DNA of 57,338 nucleotides from Ectocarpus siliculosus (taxonomy: Eukaryota > Sar > Phaeophyceae > Ectocarpales > Ectocarpaceae), in assembly GCA_000310025.1 (NCBI GenBank), contig FN649739.1, positions 2,550,868-2,608,205 of the forward strand, read 5' to 3'. Below the pieces are notes generated by a model. The model was given only the letters and a program-made list of their open reading frames with translations. It was not told where the DNA came from and searched no databases. The position numbers and the translations under genes are program-made. The stretch's first letter is position 1, and each line of letters opens with the position of its first letter. Shown here piece by piece: positions 1 through 11,800 of the stretch.

Positions 1-3000
1 CGCACTTTGAATTCCTCGGGTTGTGCCCGTCCTTGTGCGACCAGGGCCAGGGCCTCCTTCAGTCCCCCCAGACGGAGCCCCTTCACCACCTGCTCGACAA
101 CCGGCCAAACCACAAACCGGCGGCGAAACACAAGATGTTGATGAGCAAACAAATACTTGGAACCCGAACAACGCTGAAGGGGGGGGGAGAGACACCTGAT
201 GTGTAGTGGTAGACCACATGACTGAATTGTTGTGCTGTCCCGATCACCGTGTGCCGAGCCGATTAGTCGTTGAACTCTTCTGTGAACTTCCTCCTGTGTG
301 TCCCCGGCTGGTGGATAACGGGTGGTAAATACTGGTGCAAGCACAGATTGGGCGAACACACACGCCCCTTCACGTGGTCCCATATCATGTCTTTTAGGAG
401 CATTTTGTGTTCGCCCAATCGACTGACGACGTGTTTTCATTGGTCAGCCGGATACCGCTGTCGGTGCTAGTAATAAACACCCGCATCGAAACACACGTGT
501 CCGAGAACAGAAACAAAGCGCACTACACAACCGATCTCCTGCCTGGGCGTATTCTGTCCCTCCACGCCTCCCATTCCCGGGGTTTATGATGCCGAGATCG
601 TGAAAATTCGAATATCCGGATGCTTGGACGTAACATTTCGCTGACCTATCGGCCTTACATAGCCAATTTCAGAAGAAGAAATCAGGTCATTTCTATTCGA
701 ACAAGCCCCAAGGAACAGCAACGCTTGGAAACAATGGAAACAAAACTTGATGACTGAGTGACAGAGCATCGTTTGGATGTACTTCGTAAGTGGTAAACAC
801 AACATTTAAGGCCGCGTGACGCAACAGCTGGCCAAACAAGACGAGGGAAAAAATCGCAAAAACATGATCAGAGGCATGCATCATACCTCCATGCCCGGGA
901 CGTCCGCCCGCCCGTGCATGAGGTTCACCACATCTAGGCCGTCATCACGTGCGCCAGTAACGTCGCCCCCCATGTACAGCACCTGTTCACAGACGAGAGG
1001 GCGCTTTTGTTTTCGACTGAAGATCGGTAAGCAATCAATGTCCAGCACGATCTCTATCAGAAAAAACATGCATATTGTGGAATGCCTACGCAAGGATAAG
1101 TAAGGTGTGACGAAAAATGACCAGGCGGGGGGGCACGCAGACCCAAGCCCCCAACTCCAACTTAGCCGATTCGACGTATAATTTATCCAGTATGTTCGCG
1201 TAATTGGAAAAACCTGCGTGGGCTACTGATACAACCCAAGAAAAACTGCCCGTTCGAGATATAATCACAGTCGAAGGGGATGTGTAGAAGTCGTTGCAGT
1301 GAATGGGGGAATAAACCTGCTGGATACTGAGCTTATATTGAGTCTATTTGTGTTGGAAGTCATTTACAACTGTGAGTGGGAGAGAAACCGACTGTATACG
1401 GGGCTTATTCGAGTCTATTTTAGCCTTGCACTGAAATACTAACAGTGATGCCAGCTGGTGCTAATCTGTTCGCAGAGGAGAGCGCTACATAGCGAAGGCC
1501 CTTGAGCTCCACGGGCATGCCTCCTTCTCGCTGTCACCCTACACACAGCACAGCGTCTGCAACCCCCCCCCCCACCCTTCCCCAGATTTGTCTGATTGAC
1601 GTGGTGCTGAAAAATGAGTCCGATAGCTTCGACGTCGCTTCATCTGGGGGGGTTGAGCTTGGCAGGATCATGGCTCAGGCAGACGGATCACGCCTTTGTT
1701 ACCCTTCCGCCCATACTCCAATCGTTCTGTCTGCACACGATGGAAACGATAGCCCAACAGCAGCAGCAACAGCGCTTCCACGCGGAACACCAAGCCACAC
1801 AGCCCACGTTGTCCTCCATGCCTGGGACCGGTTACAAGTCTCCCTTGCACACGTCCCCCATGGTGAAGGTGGTCGGTCTGTTGAGGATGAGGGCCACCGT
1901 TCCGTCGTCACCATGCTGGATCACCAGCGCCACCGCCTTGTAAAAGTACTGCTGCTGGGTCGTGAACATGCCCTCCTTGGCTATCACCAAGCAACCCAGC
2001 TCTGGCCGAACAAGCGGATGCGCCCACCTGAACAAAAGGAGGCGTTTTTCGGGGGGCGGGAGGGCGGAGCGGAGGGGCACTAAGGTTCGTTATCCTCGTA
2101 TTGTAACGCTTGGGGGGCTCGCAGCCCCGAGAGCGAGGGGGGGGGGGCGGCGCACACCTTGAAATAAGGCGTTTTTTTGGGCGGGGGGCGAGGAGGAGGG
2201 CCACCAAGGTGCATTTACGTCATACTCTAAAACCTGGGGGGTTCGCAGTGGCGAGAAATATGAGGGGGGGGGGGTATACACTCGTGTCTTGCATGCCTTA
2301 GCTGGTAGACCGTTGACCATGCGTCCTCGAGAGGACGGAGGGTTTCTCCCACAGGATGGATCACCGATAGCCTAGCGGCGAAGGGGGGGACCCCAGTCTG
2401 AGAGAGAGATCAGAGGACTACAATTTGCTGTCCATATCGTTGCGGCAGCTACACAAGGTTCATTCTACAAGCCGCAAGGACCTCGCTCCCACCACCTCTG
2501 CGTCACTGACTCGGGAAATCTACGTCGGCAGCTAAATAGCTCAACAGGCGTGCATGAGCCGGTGCCGCCACCAACATAAAACGCGTGACAGATGCCTCCT
2601 TTTGTTAAGGACATAAACAAGTATTCTCGACCAGGAGAACATGCTGACGTATGATATTTTCTTCGTTGTCATAAATAGTCGCGGAGAATTTGCTTGGTGT
2701 GCCTTCTTCAGTTGAACCAAGAATCCCCCTGCCAAAACAAAGGCACGCAAATTTTTTTCCTCAACGCCAACGAAAATCGACACGCGTACTGCGCCACGCG
2801 TGTTCTAGCCTTGTCACCATTGTTTTTCGTACTTGGTGAAGTGAAGAAAACTTGTTTCGTGATCGAGTAGAAACTCTGCCCACTAGCGGAGTTAGCTGCC
2901 TCCAACGTCGTGCTTCATGAATTATGACAATTGCGCTTGACGAACAGCCTCAGTCGCTCCCTACATCGTGGATTCAAAACAATGGTTCATCTAATGCACA

Positions 3001-5187
3001 AATTTCGATTGCGATTGGAAAAAACGCTTGTCCGTGAAAACACACACACACACACACACTCATGAGGCAAACTGCACCGCTTCAATTTTCTGCAACAGCC
3101 CGAAGCAGCAGCAGTGCATGATACTACAACTGCGGTGCGGCCGGAAAAAAATTACCTCTCAATGCTCGCACTCCCCGCGCCGCCGCCGTCGCCGCCGCCG
3201 CTCTGCTCCCCGCCACCCCCACCCCACCCGTCCAAGCCTTTGGACATGAGCCTAGCCCGGAAATCCCGGAGCTCCATGCTCTCAGCGCCCCCCGCCGCCC
3301 CGCTCTCCGAAACACCTTCTTCGCCGCCGCCTCCCTCCGACGCGGTTGACTCCGCCGCGGATTCCGCGCGTGCGTCCCTGCTCGGTCGCTCTTCCTCGTC
3401 CTCTGCTGCTGACGCTCGCAGGCCTGCTACGGCGGGGGCTTGCCTGGAAGCTGGCCGGCCCCGGGTCTGGCCGGGAGTGTGATCGATTAAAAAAAACGAG
3501 CTCAGGGAAGATAGAGATCCAAGCTATTTCGTCTGAATCTTTCGATAGACAAATTTCTTGTAGCCAAGGAAGGATTCGCAAGAGGAAATCGTACAAAGCT
3601 GTTGTTGCAGACCTAATAAAACCTTGTCCTATATACCACCTCTAGGGTTCGAAAAACTCTATTATACGCGTTCCGAACAAGTAACCCTGTTGCTGATTTT
3701 CGGTTTTGTTTCAAAAACGCGGCATGTCGCCGCCGTCCTAGTGACGGTGCCCCCAGCAATATTTCATCGCATTCTGCTGCTGCTTTTGGGCGACCATATT
3801 GTACGATTTTATCGTGTGTCCCAGGAGATACAGGAGCATGCGTGTTTTCGAGAGTAAATTCAAGGGGGGGGGTGTACTCATAGTCGTGCATGCCGTAGTC
3901 GTTTGACCATTGACCTCGCATCCCTACAAAGCCGGGACGGAGCACGCCGGGTTCTCACCGGACCAGGCTCTCACATCACCAAGCGCGAAGCGCCGTGAGG
4001 GGGGGGGGGGGTCACATCAATATGACGAACCACGTCAACAAGATCGCCTTCGTCATGCCACCGAGTGGATTGTGGTATGGGCATGAAGCTTGCGGGATGA
4101 CAGCGCCCTCTAAAACCTCATGGTATGATTTCACTACATTATTCACTCGCGTCACTCTGAAAGTGATGGGGTTTAGGGGGGGCAGCAGTGCGATGGAATC
4201 AACCGCGGCGGACGTGAATAAACGGTCCTTACCTTCCTCGGGGTACACTTTTTTTCATTCTTCACTTCAAATCATAGTACTCACAGCATTTGTGCCGGTT
4301 GCTCCAACCCGTGGTCACGCAGAAGGGTTTCTCTCCGTGAGGCCCCTACCCACCCCTCATGCGGTTCTTTGCCTTCGATTTTTGATGTGAGAAGATCATC
4401 CTACTCTTTTCTTTTCTTTTTTCCAGGGTGCGTCCCCACGACGACAGCAGTGCTAGACCAAACGTATGCTATTCTAAGAACTCGATACGATACGTGGAGT
4501 ATCACTCGTGCTGTCTGAGGGAGGTCGGTGTGTCCGTAGCGTTGAGATCATTGCAGGCATGCGTATTGTAGAGGCAGGTAGACAAATCGTCTTTCGAAAC
4601 ATACGTCTACTACAGCAGTAGTACCAAGGATTCAAGAGTTGTGTGTGGAATCTTAATCCTACTCGTTCTGTAAAGAAAATTACCTTCATACAAGTAGCGT
4701 GGATTAATCATCAGTGCAGGGAGTTCTTACACATCTTATGCATGCAACATACAGCAGCTTGTATCCTGTAGGGGTACAGCAGTATGCTGTATGCACGGAC
4801 ATATGCATACAGCAGTCTACAGCCTATTCATGATGTCTGCCACTACTGCATGAACACGTTCACATTCTCAAAATGGGAGATAACAACGTGTTACTCGTTT
4901 CAAACTCCACCCACACCGCACACATTTTTGTCTCCGAAACGAATGAGATCACTTCGGGTCTTCTCTGCAAAACGTGTTTGCTCACGTGCTGCTGTCAGGA
5001 ATGGTACTTTTGGCACTCGTACTCAACAACCAGAGGCATTATCCTGCATCACGGAGCTCACCGTCATTGAAGCGGGGTTGCCTCCATGCCTGACGCCAGC
5101 TGTGCAACCGGTTCTCCCGGGGGTGAATCGGAAAGAGTGGCACGGAAACATCACCAGACCCAACAGCAACAACCCCTTGGAAGTCAT
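1..5187 (-). CDS. UPF0301/AlgH-family protein, plastid-targeted, 3' end outside window
   Basis: Proposed exons, 5' to 3' on the minus strand: 5187-5062, 3466-3156, 2027-1836, 1730-1703, 982-887 and 89-1 (cut by the window edge). Every junction has GT donor and AG acceptor and keeps phase. Exon 1 reads MTSKGLLLLGLVMFPCHSF, a signal peptide followed by Phe at the likely cleavage site, which resembles the stramenopile ASAFAP plastid motif. Exon 2 is acidic and Gly/Ser-rich and ends in MELRDFRARLMSKGL. Exon 3 carries the family core: WAHPLVRPELGCLVIAKEG, then ALILNRPTTFTMGD. Exon 5 has VLYMGGDV and NLMHG; exon 6 has GLRLGGLKEALALVAQG followed by PEEFKV. These match UPF0301 (bacterial AlgH/YqgE, plant homologues), whose biochemical role is not settled. 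The 28-nt exon and the link between exons 1 and 2 are the least certain parts; the family call is firm. Confidence 0.72.
430..475 (+). repeat. dispersed 45-bp repeat with tRNA D-arm-like core, copy 1
   Basis: TTTTCATTGGTCAGCCGG is followed by a GGTGCTAGTAATAAA-like end. Related copies lie at 9,049-9,090 (+), 9,735-9,790 (-), 11,958-12,005 (+) and 57,005-57,055 (+). It could be a TIR end of a small DNA element or a SINE box. Confidence 0.5.
2255..2345. repeat. G-tract-led short repeat, related to 3,865-3,955
   Basis: A poly-G run followed by GTATACACTCGTGTCTTGCA, TAG and GACCGTTGACCATGCG resembles a second poly-G-led block near 3,865 (GTGTACTCATAGTCGTGCAT, then GACCATTGACC). Both lie in AlgH introns. 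Alignment by eye only. Confidence 0.4.
4259..4425 (+). repeat. dispersed repeat, copy 1 (copy 2 at 30,638-30,770)
   Basis: Shared pieces include CTTCACTTCAAATCA, CCGTGGTCAC, CTTTGCCTTCGATTTTTGAT (TACCTTGCCTTCGATTTTTA in copy 2) and a terminal CT-rich tract. Copy 1 is in the long first intron of the AlgH gene. Origin unknown. Confidence 0.6.
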
Positions 5188-5555
5188 CCCGAATCTCCCC
5201 CCCTCTCTGCAGCTCCCTGCCTCCCTGGCTCTGCTCGGCGCACAAGCCGACAGGTCGAAGTGCCTGAAAGCATCAACAGAGGGAGGACTGCAGAGTGGAG
5301 GAGACGCGGGGCAGTGTAGTACAGCAGGCGGCCCCCCATTCTCCGAAGAACGAGCCGCAAGCCGCCGCCCAGCGCCCAGCGCCAGGCCGCATCGGAGCCA
5401 ACACCAATGTGAGCAAGCAGATACGCACGCAACAGCATGGCGGAAGCGGGGAGGGACACCATCCAAAACGTCTCCTTCAGAAACGTATTGGAGGTATGTT
5501 TGGATCCGGGAGCGATTTGAAACCGACCTACATCATGAGCCGTATCTGGCGGAGG

Positions 5556-5819
5556 TTACCACCGACTGCTGCCTACACGAATAATGTTGGCCCCATGAAG
5601 CAGGTAGTATTTGTATCTGCTCGTCTTCTCACCCATGTAACTTGGCATGCTGCCTTCAACTATGTTTCGCGTAAGGATGCGGTGGTTGGCAAGGCTATTG
5701 CGATCGTCAATGAATGGTGAATCGGAATCCTTCCACGGAACAACCTTCACCGCAGTGGTGATTGAATTGAACCCACTACTGCTGTAGAGGAGACAGCTGT
5801 CTACGGCTATCTTCTCCAC
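5556..5819 (-). CDS. unrecognised minus-strand open frame, possible terminal exon or relic
   Basis: An open minus-strand frame of at least 87 codons ends in a stop at 5556. Its composition looks protein-like: it contains FNSITTAVKVVPWKDSDSPF and ends KYYLLHGANIIRVG. There is no ATG at its upper end, so if real it is an internal or last exon, or a relic. It lies upstream of AlgH exon 1 on the same strand and just before the first START-gene exon on the other strand. I do not recognise the family, and it could be a chance frame. Confidence 0.25.
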   Translation of the reverse strand: MEKIAVDSCLLYSSSGFNSITTAVKVVPWKDSDSPFIDDRNSLANHRILTRNIVEGSMPSYMGEKTSRYKYYLLHGANIIRVGSSRW

Positions 5820-5899
5820 GTGTCCGCCGCGAAGTACCCGTCTCCCATCACAGAGTAAATCACTTCTCGATCGTCATTCCGCCACTGCTGCTGTTAAAG

Positions 5900-8800
5900 C
5901 TTATCGCCGAGGTACAGCTGTGCCGCGAGCAAGCGCGGCTACTGGTCGCGGGTCGGTTGCTCGCCGCGGTAGACCGATACCTGGCCTCCGGACAGCACGC
6001 AGGGAGGCAAGAGGTGAAGGAAGCTCATGCTCTCCTGGCAGGGGAGCTCAAGCCTTTGTTCGATGAAGTCAGGCAACGGGCTGCGGAGTGCCAATCTTCT
6101 TTGGACGATTGGCAATCGGTAAGGGTGAACTTCTCTACATGTACGGGCTCTGTAGACTGCTGTAGCCGCTCGAGAATATTGCGTGAGTGCTGTGGAACGG
6201 TTCTCGGGTTCCTAGGTTCCCAGGCGGGGCCAATAATTTGAAATTTTCAGAACATGTCTGGTGGGAGGGATCAATGGGCCTTCGGCAGCAGCGGTAGGGA
6301 GAATGCGAAGAGGTGACTCGTTTTGGGTCTTCGGGACATTTGTTGTAAGGAATGTTTTTGGAGATCTGTTTATCCCCAAAGGGCGACCCAAAAAGGGATC
6401 TACAAAAAAGCTGACCCGCTTCTACGGTGCTGGTCGATCCTACAGTCATCGACCAAAAAAAGAGACTCTCTTATAAACGGCTGTTTCTTTACACATACAT
6501 GTACCTTCCCACCGAAATAGCGTTTCGGTGATATATCCTCAGAGAGTGAAGCAGCAGCAACGGTATAGCTATCCCTCGCGAGCTGTGTGTAGCCCGTCTT
6601 GTGTGGCGGCCGATAGAGACCACAGGGCATTACATAGGAGGCACGGAAACTGAGGTGGCGAGAGTCAACAGCACGCTCAAACACAGCCCACCGCGCCAGC
6701 AACAAGTTATGTTTTGCTCTTTTGCTTGTGTCGCCACTTGGTTTACTGGTGGTCCGTCGCCACCCACTCAAGCAACAGCGATGATAGAGGTATGCGCCAC
6801 GAGCTGTGCGTATGGTTCGTCTTGTGTGATGGTTGATACAGACCAGGAGGCTATCGGACGCCCAGAAGTTGGGTTCGCAAACTTGACAATACACGAAAAA
6901 TTATCCACTGCTGCTGCGTCCAGGCCCTCTCGTCTCATTTGCCGCTTGTTTGCCGCACATATCAGGTTGTCCACCTGGTCCAGCCAAATGACAAAGACAA
7001 CGGCTACCGCCGATGCTACCGACTCTGTACCAGCCACATGACACAACTCGTGTGACCACTGTTAGAGTTTGCGGGGATGAACCAAAGAAGTTTGTTGGTA
7101 CGAGTCATGTGGTGTGACCAACAAAAGACAACATGTTTTGGCAGCCCCACCCTGTCCAAAAGTTCCACAAAAATGACAGGATGGCGTGGCTGAAGAGGGT
7201 TGTCTTTTTTTGGTAGGAAAAGACACCGTAAGCAGGGGTTCTTTGGCCAGTTGTCTTGTTTTGGGATGAAAACAAGAAAAATACAGCAAAAAAAAAAGAA
7301 AGGAAAAAATGGCCTCAATTCCGGAGCAACACCGAACTGACACCCTCTCTTGCTGTTTTTTTTTAATATGGGTTGCGGCGAGCAGAATAAAGTGCTATTT
7401 TTATGGCGTCAACAGCAGTTGAGTCAGCCTCTGAAGGGACTCCCTGTGCCCGTCAACCGCCGTTCGATGCCCATCGTTTCCCCGCATCGTCCCGCCCTGC
7501 AGCCAGACTGGCTGGTGGCCCAGACGTTTATGGGCATCACAACGTTCTACAAGGTCGACCCGGATGGGTCGCTGTGGATAAAAATGCACGGCACGATGGA
7601 CGACGTGACGGTCATGGACCAGCTTGCGGTTGTCCGGGAGGTGGACCTGTTCAACAAATGGGTCCCCTTCTGCGACACCTCGAAGCTCCTCAAGCGCCTT
7701 GGCATTGTGGAGCTGCTCGTGTACTTCTCTATGTCGATTCCAGGAGTCGGCAGGTGTGTCGCTTGTGGGAACTACCGGTAGCATCTGTGCTGTGCAGCAA
7801 CAATATCGTCCAAGGTAGTTAGTTAGGATCGGGAATTGCACGAGCGGCTTCTCAATGACCAGCAACCTGTTCTTGCACGTGGCGGCGTTCGCCTGGCGAG
7901 CTTGTAGGTGCAAACGCACAAGACGACTTCTGTTGTGCTTGCCACGCCGCTGCGCGATCCAAGGAAAACGCACACCGTGGAGACAACCGCATGCGGGACG
8001 CCCGATGTGCCAGCATGAATCAGCCGGGGTTTTTTGCGTCGTGTGTAGTATGGCGGGGCGACGTCGAAGGCGGAGCAAATCGTCATCTTTGATTGTTTCA
8101 GCAGAGATGACCCCCGTCGATGTGCACCGTGATGATGGTCATGTGCGTCGTTCCGTTCGGATGCACGTACCAAACAGGGACTGTGTGCTTCACGCCTACG
8201 GCTGCGACTCGGTTCTGGAAACCGGCTGCATCCTCATTCAGGGGCGATCTGTCGAGGAGGTGCCGGAGGGGGTGGAAGTCCCACAAGTAAAGGGTTGGAG
8301 ACACGCTCGTATGGACGTGCGGGCGTTCAGGGCAAAGATTGAAGTGTTGTCGCCAACTTCGGCAAGAACATCAATCGTGGCCAACGTCGACCCCAAAGCG
8401 CCTGTCCCGCAGTCTGTGGTGAACTTCGTGGTAAGATCCCCCGTTCATCGCCAATCGCGGGTGCTTCCGGCTTTTCGCCTGCTACTGTATGATGGATGGT
8501 GCTCTGCACACAGTCCCTTGCAACCAAAGTATCGTTCGCCGCTGCCCTTGTCAGGTACGCAAGATGGCTGGGATGTTCTTGTACTGCCTGAAGCAAACCG
8601 CGAAATGCATTCGCGCGGACGAGGGTAACTGTCACCGACGGAGGATCGTGGAGGACAAGGCATTCTACAAGGGGTGGCTCTTCCCTCGTTTCGAGCGGTT
8701 TTACCGCCGACAAGGTTGGACAGTTGACGAGGAGCTTGGAGGCGGGGAGCCCGCCTCCAAACTCAGCGACGAACCCACTGGTGGTAGGGCCTGGTGCCCC

Positions 8801-11800
8801 AATGGCAAGACCATGTCGTTATCCCATGGAACCTGCACGCCTTTTAGGCGGAAGGCAGGGTCGCAGCTGAAGAACAGTTTCAAGCGCCTCAAGACGACAC
8901 GGCGACCAAGGCCAACCGTTACCGCCGAATTGCCGCCGCCACAGGTGGGTACAACGTCGAGATCAATCTCCAAGACTTCCGTTACTAGGGGTATCGTTGG
9001 TGCCAAATCCAACGATGCACGTTGGTGCTTGACAAAAATCAAACACACGCGTTTTCGATGGTCAGTCGGTTAGCACGGTCGGCCCCGCGTTACGACATAC
9101 AGGCGACACACACGCAGCAGGAAGGCTACATGCGCTTGTTGACTCTTCTTATCTCGCAGATACGTTTCCTATGCTAATTCAGAAGCTGGGCCCCTCGTTC
9201 AACCTTCTCCGGGTGCCTCAATCCGACGACTTTTCTCATCGTTTGCACTGGGCCCGCTTTAGTGCAGGGGTGCGTCCAGAGATTTTACCTGCACTATAGC
9301 GGGCACCTGCACTACATATACTCAGAAGAGTGCCTCAATAGTGCAGGTTCGGCACTATTGAGGTTTTGAAATAGTGCAGGACCTGCACTATTGAGGAGAT
9401 GTTTGATTTCATGGTGTGGCGCTCACGCTTTGCGGGGCCAATAGAGTACCGAAAGGGATCGAGATTAGTGAAGGTCTAGCGTGGGCGTGGACAGACTTTC
9501 TCGCGACACGTGTGGTTCCCCTCTGTCACACACAGAGATGTTGTAGAAAAATTACTTGCATGTTTCTCCTTTATTTTCTTCCTGCCTCAGCACTCGTACT
9601 GTATTACACATCTTGAACTGTCGCACGAACCAACCCTTCAAGTGCGTAGAGCTCCTCGGGTCTGCAGCAGCACGAGTACCCTCGTTTCTGTTGCGTCTGT
9701 CCGTTGCCTCGTGCCTCGTGTGTGTGCATGTGTGTGAGTCTATATTACTAGCATCGACCGCGCTAACCGGCCGACCAATGAAGAGACGTCAGTCTCAGTG
9801 CGGTTGAAAACACGAAACACTTCTAAACTGGGACCCCGTGAGCGGGCGGCATGGGGGAGGCTAAGCTATTCTCCGGATGAAAGACAGAAACGGTAGGAAC
9901 AGAAAAACTGTACGTGTCTACCAAAGCTGCTACCTTGCACTGGAGTTCGTTTTGGAATGCTTTCACCATCATCCTCCTTGTTTTCATCACCATTACTCTC
10001 ATCGTCCTTTTAAAGCAGTTATTGTTCGGCAGTTCTTCTCTAGCCCTGCGTCGTTGGTTGTTGTGGAGAAAGTCATGTCAGATTTCTCCACACCAACCAA
10101 CGACGCAGGGCATACGACTTTCTCCGCCACAACCAACGACGCAGGGCTAGAGAACTGCCGAAAAATAGCTGTAAACATGACGATGAAAGTGATGGTGATG
10201 AAAACAAGGAGGATGGTGGTGAAAGCATTCCAAAACAAACCCTTTGTGTGTGTGCCCAACCTGCACTATAGCGGGTCCACCCTCAATAGTGCAGGACCTG
10301 CACTATTGAGGCCGCTGTCTGTGTCCAGATGTTTTGCCTGCACTATACCGGGAACCTGCACTATTCAACCTGCGCTATGGCGCGCCACCCACCTACTGTA
10401 CTATTTTTTCAGCCAGAAAAGTGTCGAAACCGAGCCAAGTCGTAGGGAATGCCACTGGCGTCTGTTCACAAACCAATTATTGGCCTCTTTTATTAGCAAC
10501 TCAGACAGCACATGCGGGCCCAACCAGCACCACATTATTCCCCCCGACTGTGTGCAATGACGTCTCCTTCGACCCTTCTGCCCCACTTTCCACTCACAAC
10601 TGTTATCTAAACGGGTACGGGGGGTTCGTTCCATGTGTTTCTGCCCAGTTTGTCGCTAGGCTGGTTGTTTGCCGGTAGAACCGTTGTCAGCTCGGTTGGA
10701 AGTAGCAAGTTGCCAATTTTCGAGGCTTCCAAGGGTGCTATTGGGGTCCTGGGGGGCCCTCTGCAACGCCCTCTGCAATATCGCAAACGCCGACCCCACG
10801 ATGAAACACGAACGTTGAACGCTTGTAGAGGGATCTCAAGCATCCCGGAGGCAAGGCGTCGCCACGAGCGCTCTGTCAAGACACTCACCAAGACATGTGT
10901 CTGTAAATGGTTTGCCCCCGAACGTGGGTAGGAATCCTTCCAACACACTAAAAAGCAATGAAGAAGTGATATGTTTGGCCCAACCAAATGACGACACGCG
11001 TCCCGACCCCACACTTGATAACGAACGTCTGACGGTAAAACTTTCAGGGCTGCCCTCTAACGCCGCTGCTTTCATCGAGTGGCAGGTGATTTGCTTGCGT
11101 CTTGATTCCATCAAGAGGTGGAAGTGTCGCTCGCGACGCACAAAACCACACGCAGAAGCAAGCTCTTTCCACGTTAAACTGTGCCGGAAAAATAGCCGCT
11201 GCGTGTTGAAGAAGCAACACATCATGTTGCGAGAGACTCAAACCTGTTGAAAGACTGTTTTGAAACAGGTCACAGCCGAAGAGGCTTGCCACCCGACGAA
11301 AGCGGTGGCTGTAGAGGGCAGTCCAGCAGCTTTACCTTGTGGCAAGCACTATCGAGTGTGGCATTGGGATGGGTGTTTTCTGCTGTTGGGTCATACGTGT
11401 CTTGATTGATTTTTACTGTGTTGGAAGGATTCTTGCGCACGGGGACATATCATGACAGAAACATTCTTGTTCCGTGAACGCCTGACTCATCTTTCGCTAT
11501 CATGAGCGCCCTTAGTGACACCTTGCCTCTGGGGTGCTTGAGAACCCTGTACAAGTGTGCCACATTCGTTTTTCATGGCGAGTCGGCGATTGTGATGCAG
11601 CAGAGAGGGCACCAGGAGGGCTTCGGGGACAATAAAAAGAAGCTAACCCGTTGCTTTCACCCGAGTTGACCACTCTTGTACTGGCAAACACCCAACTTTG
11701 CGACCATTGGGCAGGAAATGATAGCATGACCCCCCCTTACCCCTTCTCCTACAACAGTTGCGGGTGAAAAGCGAGGCAGGTGGGGCGTGAGGGCGCCACA

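Noticed and set aside
4784-5584. Plus-strand 266-codon frame
   Set aside because: It overlaps AlgH exon 1 on the other strand and has no domain; composition looks non-coding.
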